A stretch of 64,000 nt of DNA from NCBI GenBank assembly GCA_014773175.1, contig VXCM01002207.1, forward strand, positions 62,001 to 126,000, read 5' to 3'. The notes beneath the pieces were generated by a model. It did no database searches, had not been told where the DNA came from, and was given only the letters and a program-made list of their open reading frames with translations. The position numbers were made by a program, and so were the translations under genes. The stretch comes from Lucifuga dentata. Its lineage: Eukaryota; Chordata; Actinopteri; Ophidiiformes; Bythitidae. Positions 62,956 to 64,000 of the stretch are shown piece by piece; position 1 is the stretch's first letter, and each line of letters begins with the position of its first letter.

Positions 62956-64000
62956 GTTGATTCAAAAGTGCCTGTTGTCTCTCTGATCACTGTCTTTTGG
63001 CCATAGCCTCTAAGAATGAGAGTCAAAGGTTTCAGGTTTTGATGATACGACTGATTGATGGATATTTTAAACCTGCTGTCACCGAAAGCCTCCTAGGAAA
63101 ATATTTTCCCTTCTCAATATTACTCCTACCTCTCTCGTCTTTCTCTTGGCTGGGTCCGTCCCATCCAAATCCTCACTCACATCCTCAGACTATCAATCTT
63201 TTAATCCCTTTCTAAAACACACAGTATTGGCCTTCTTAACTCAACGTCTTCCTCTTTCACTCCCCTGGTCCCTCTCTCCCTGTTGGGAATCACAGGGCAA
63301 TGCAGTTTCATTTCCTGCCCTGCTGAAATCAATGCATTCTGAAAAGGAGGAGGAGGAGAGCCATGGAACAAGGGAGACAGGTTGCAAGAGAGACAGAAAA
63401 CAAGTGAGGAGTGAGAGGACTGTTGGCAAGCAGGACACAACTGCTCCAGTAAGTAAATTTGGGCTGGTTTCAAGTCAGTGCCAGCTTTGATAAACATCTA
63501 GCAGGAAATTAAATAACTGTTCAAAGTGGAAACATGAAAAACAGGGGGCTGCTTTAAGGGGTAAACTCAATTTTCCCCTCAACACTCCTGTAGTTTTCTA
63601 TTCGTCTCAGAGAGGGAGAGATTCCACGAAGGGCAAAGCGGCTTTCGGCATCCCACAGGATAAATGTATGAATTCCTGGTTGGGAACGTCCCAGTTGAGA
63701 AGATTCCTTTCTGCCCGCTCTGGGTTAAATAGAGAGCTCTCCTACGTGAGCTAAACTCGCTCACTGAATGAGAAAGCGACGATGGAGAAGATGGTGAACA
63801 TTTTGTCACACAACAGAATGACAGATTCCTTCTCTATGAGTATTCCATACCCTTCCATTACCATTCCTGCGCATTTCACCATAAAATCTCACAGTCGTTC
63901 AGACATCAAAAAAATGCCACAGGACTCCCTCAAAGATTCTATCAGGCTCTGGTTAACACATCTGAACAGACAGTAATGCAAAATGACTCTCCATCCGGAC
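62956..64000. other. Noncoding stretch, nothing recognised
   Basis: Opposing frames of 114 and 98 codons around 63146-63497 overlap on both strands and lack any domain. No repeat is recognised. Confidence 0.45.

Noticed and set aside
1..64000. tRNA genes, rRNA, CRISPR arrays or bacterial operons
   Set aside because: No cloverleaf-like A/B boxes, no rRNA-like conserved blocks and no regularly spaced direct repeats were seen; the window has eukaryotic repeat content.

Overview
This window looks like noncoding teleost fish DNA, either intergenic or from inside large introns. The composition is AT-leaning, with very many CA/GT, GA/CT and poly-A/T microsatellites. I recognise several interspersed repeats typical of ray-finned fish: an ACTTAAGTA-rich repeat, short nonautonomous DNA transposons, and 5'-truncated LINEs of the CR1/L2/Rex type. 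These identifications come from memory of family sequences, not from a search. I found no cellular protein-coding exon, rRNA, tRNA or CRISPR array that I can defend. Nearly all open frames are short, low in complexity or accidental. The only real coding remnants belong to two LINEs.

Layout. Positions 1-3030 hold two copies of a TTAA-flanked inverted-repeat element (601-1158, 2360-2538), another DNA-transposon fragment (2135-2325) and homopolymers. Positions 3031-10645 are almost featureless apart from a polypurine tract (5938-6120) and a GA/GACA array (9172-9244). Positions 10646-16610 are repeat-rich. They contain fragments of the TTAA element, three copies of the ACTTAAGTA repeat (one interrupted by a TA-flanked Tigger/pogo-like MITE), a polypurine block and a GT-rich block. 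Positions 21020-22175 are a decayed LINE reverse transcriptase that keeps a YADD motif, abutting a TTAA-element fragment. Positions 22881-24346 are a microsatellite cluster, a 643-base assembly gap and the 3' end of a second LINE. Positions 25101-25325 are a further fish repeat. Positions 34762-35661 are another interrupted ACTTAAGTA repeat. Positions 37600-37922 are a degenerate minisatellite split by an L2-like 3' end. Positions 41075-42665 are a nested cluster of DNA elements. Positions 46385-46690 are an extremely AT-rich block. Positions 48321-48760 are an inverted-repeat MITE. Two diverged copies of an unnamed repeat lie at 51085-51320 and 54045-54270, and two copies of a GGAAC-ended element at 58138-58645 and 62407-62955.

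The most notable observations are the multi-copy TTAA-flanked element with about 90-bp inverted repeats, the nested insertions that give a relative chronology, and a systematic assembly artefact. In that artefact, eight single-N positions are each flanked by a direct duplication of 61-67 bases, which should not be read as biological tandem duplication. I found no convincing undescribed gene system.
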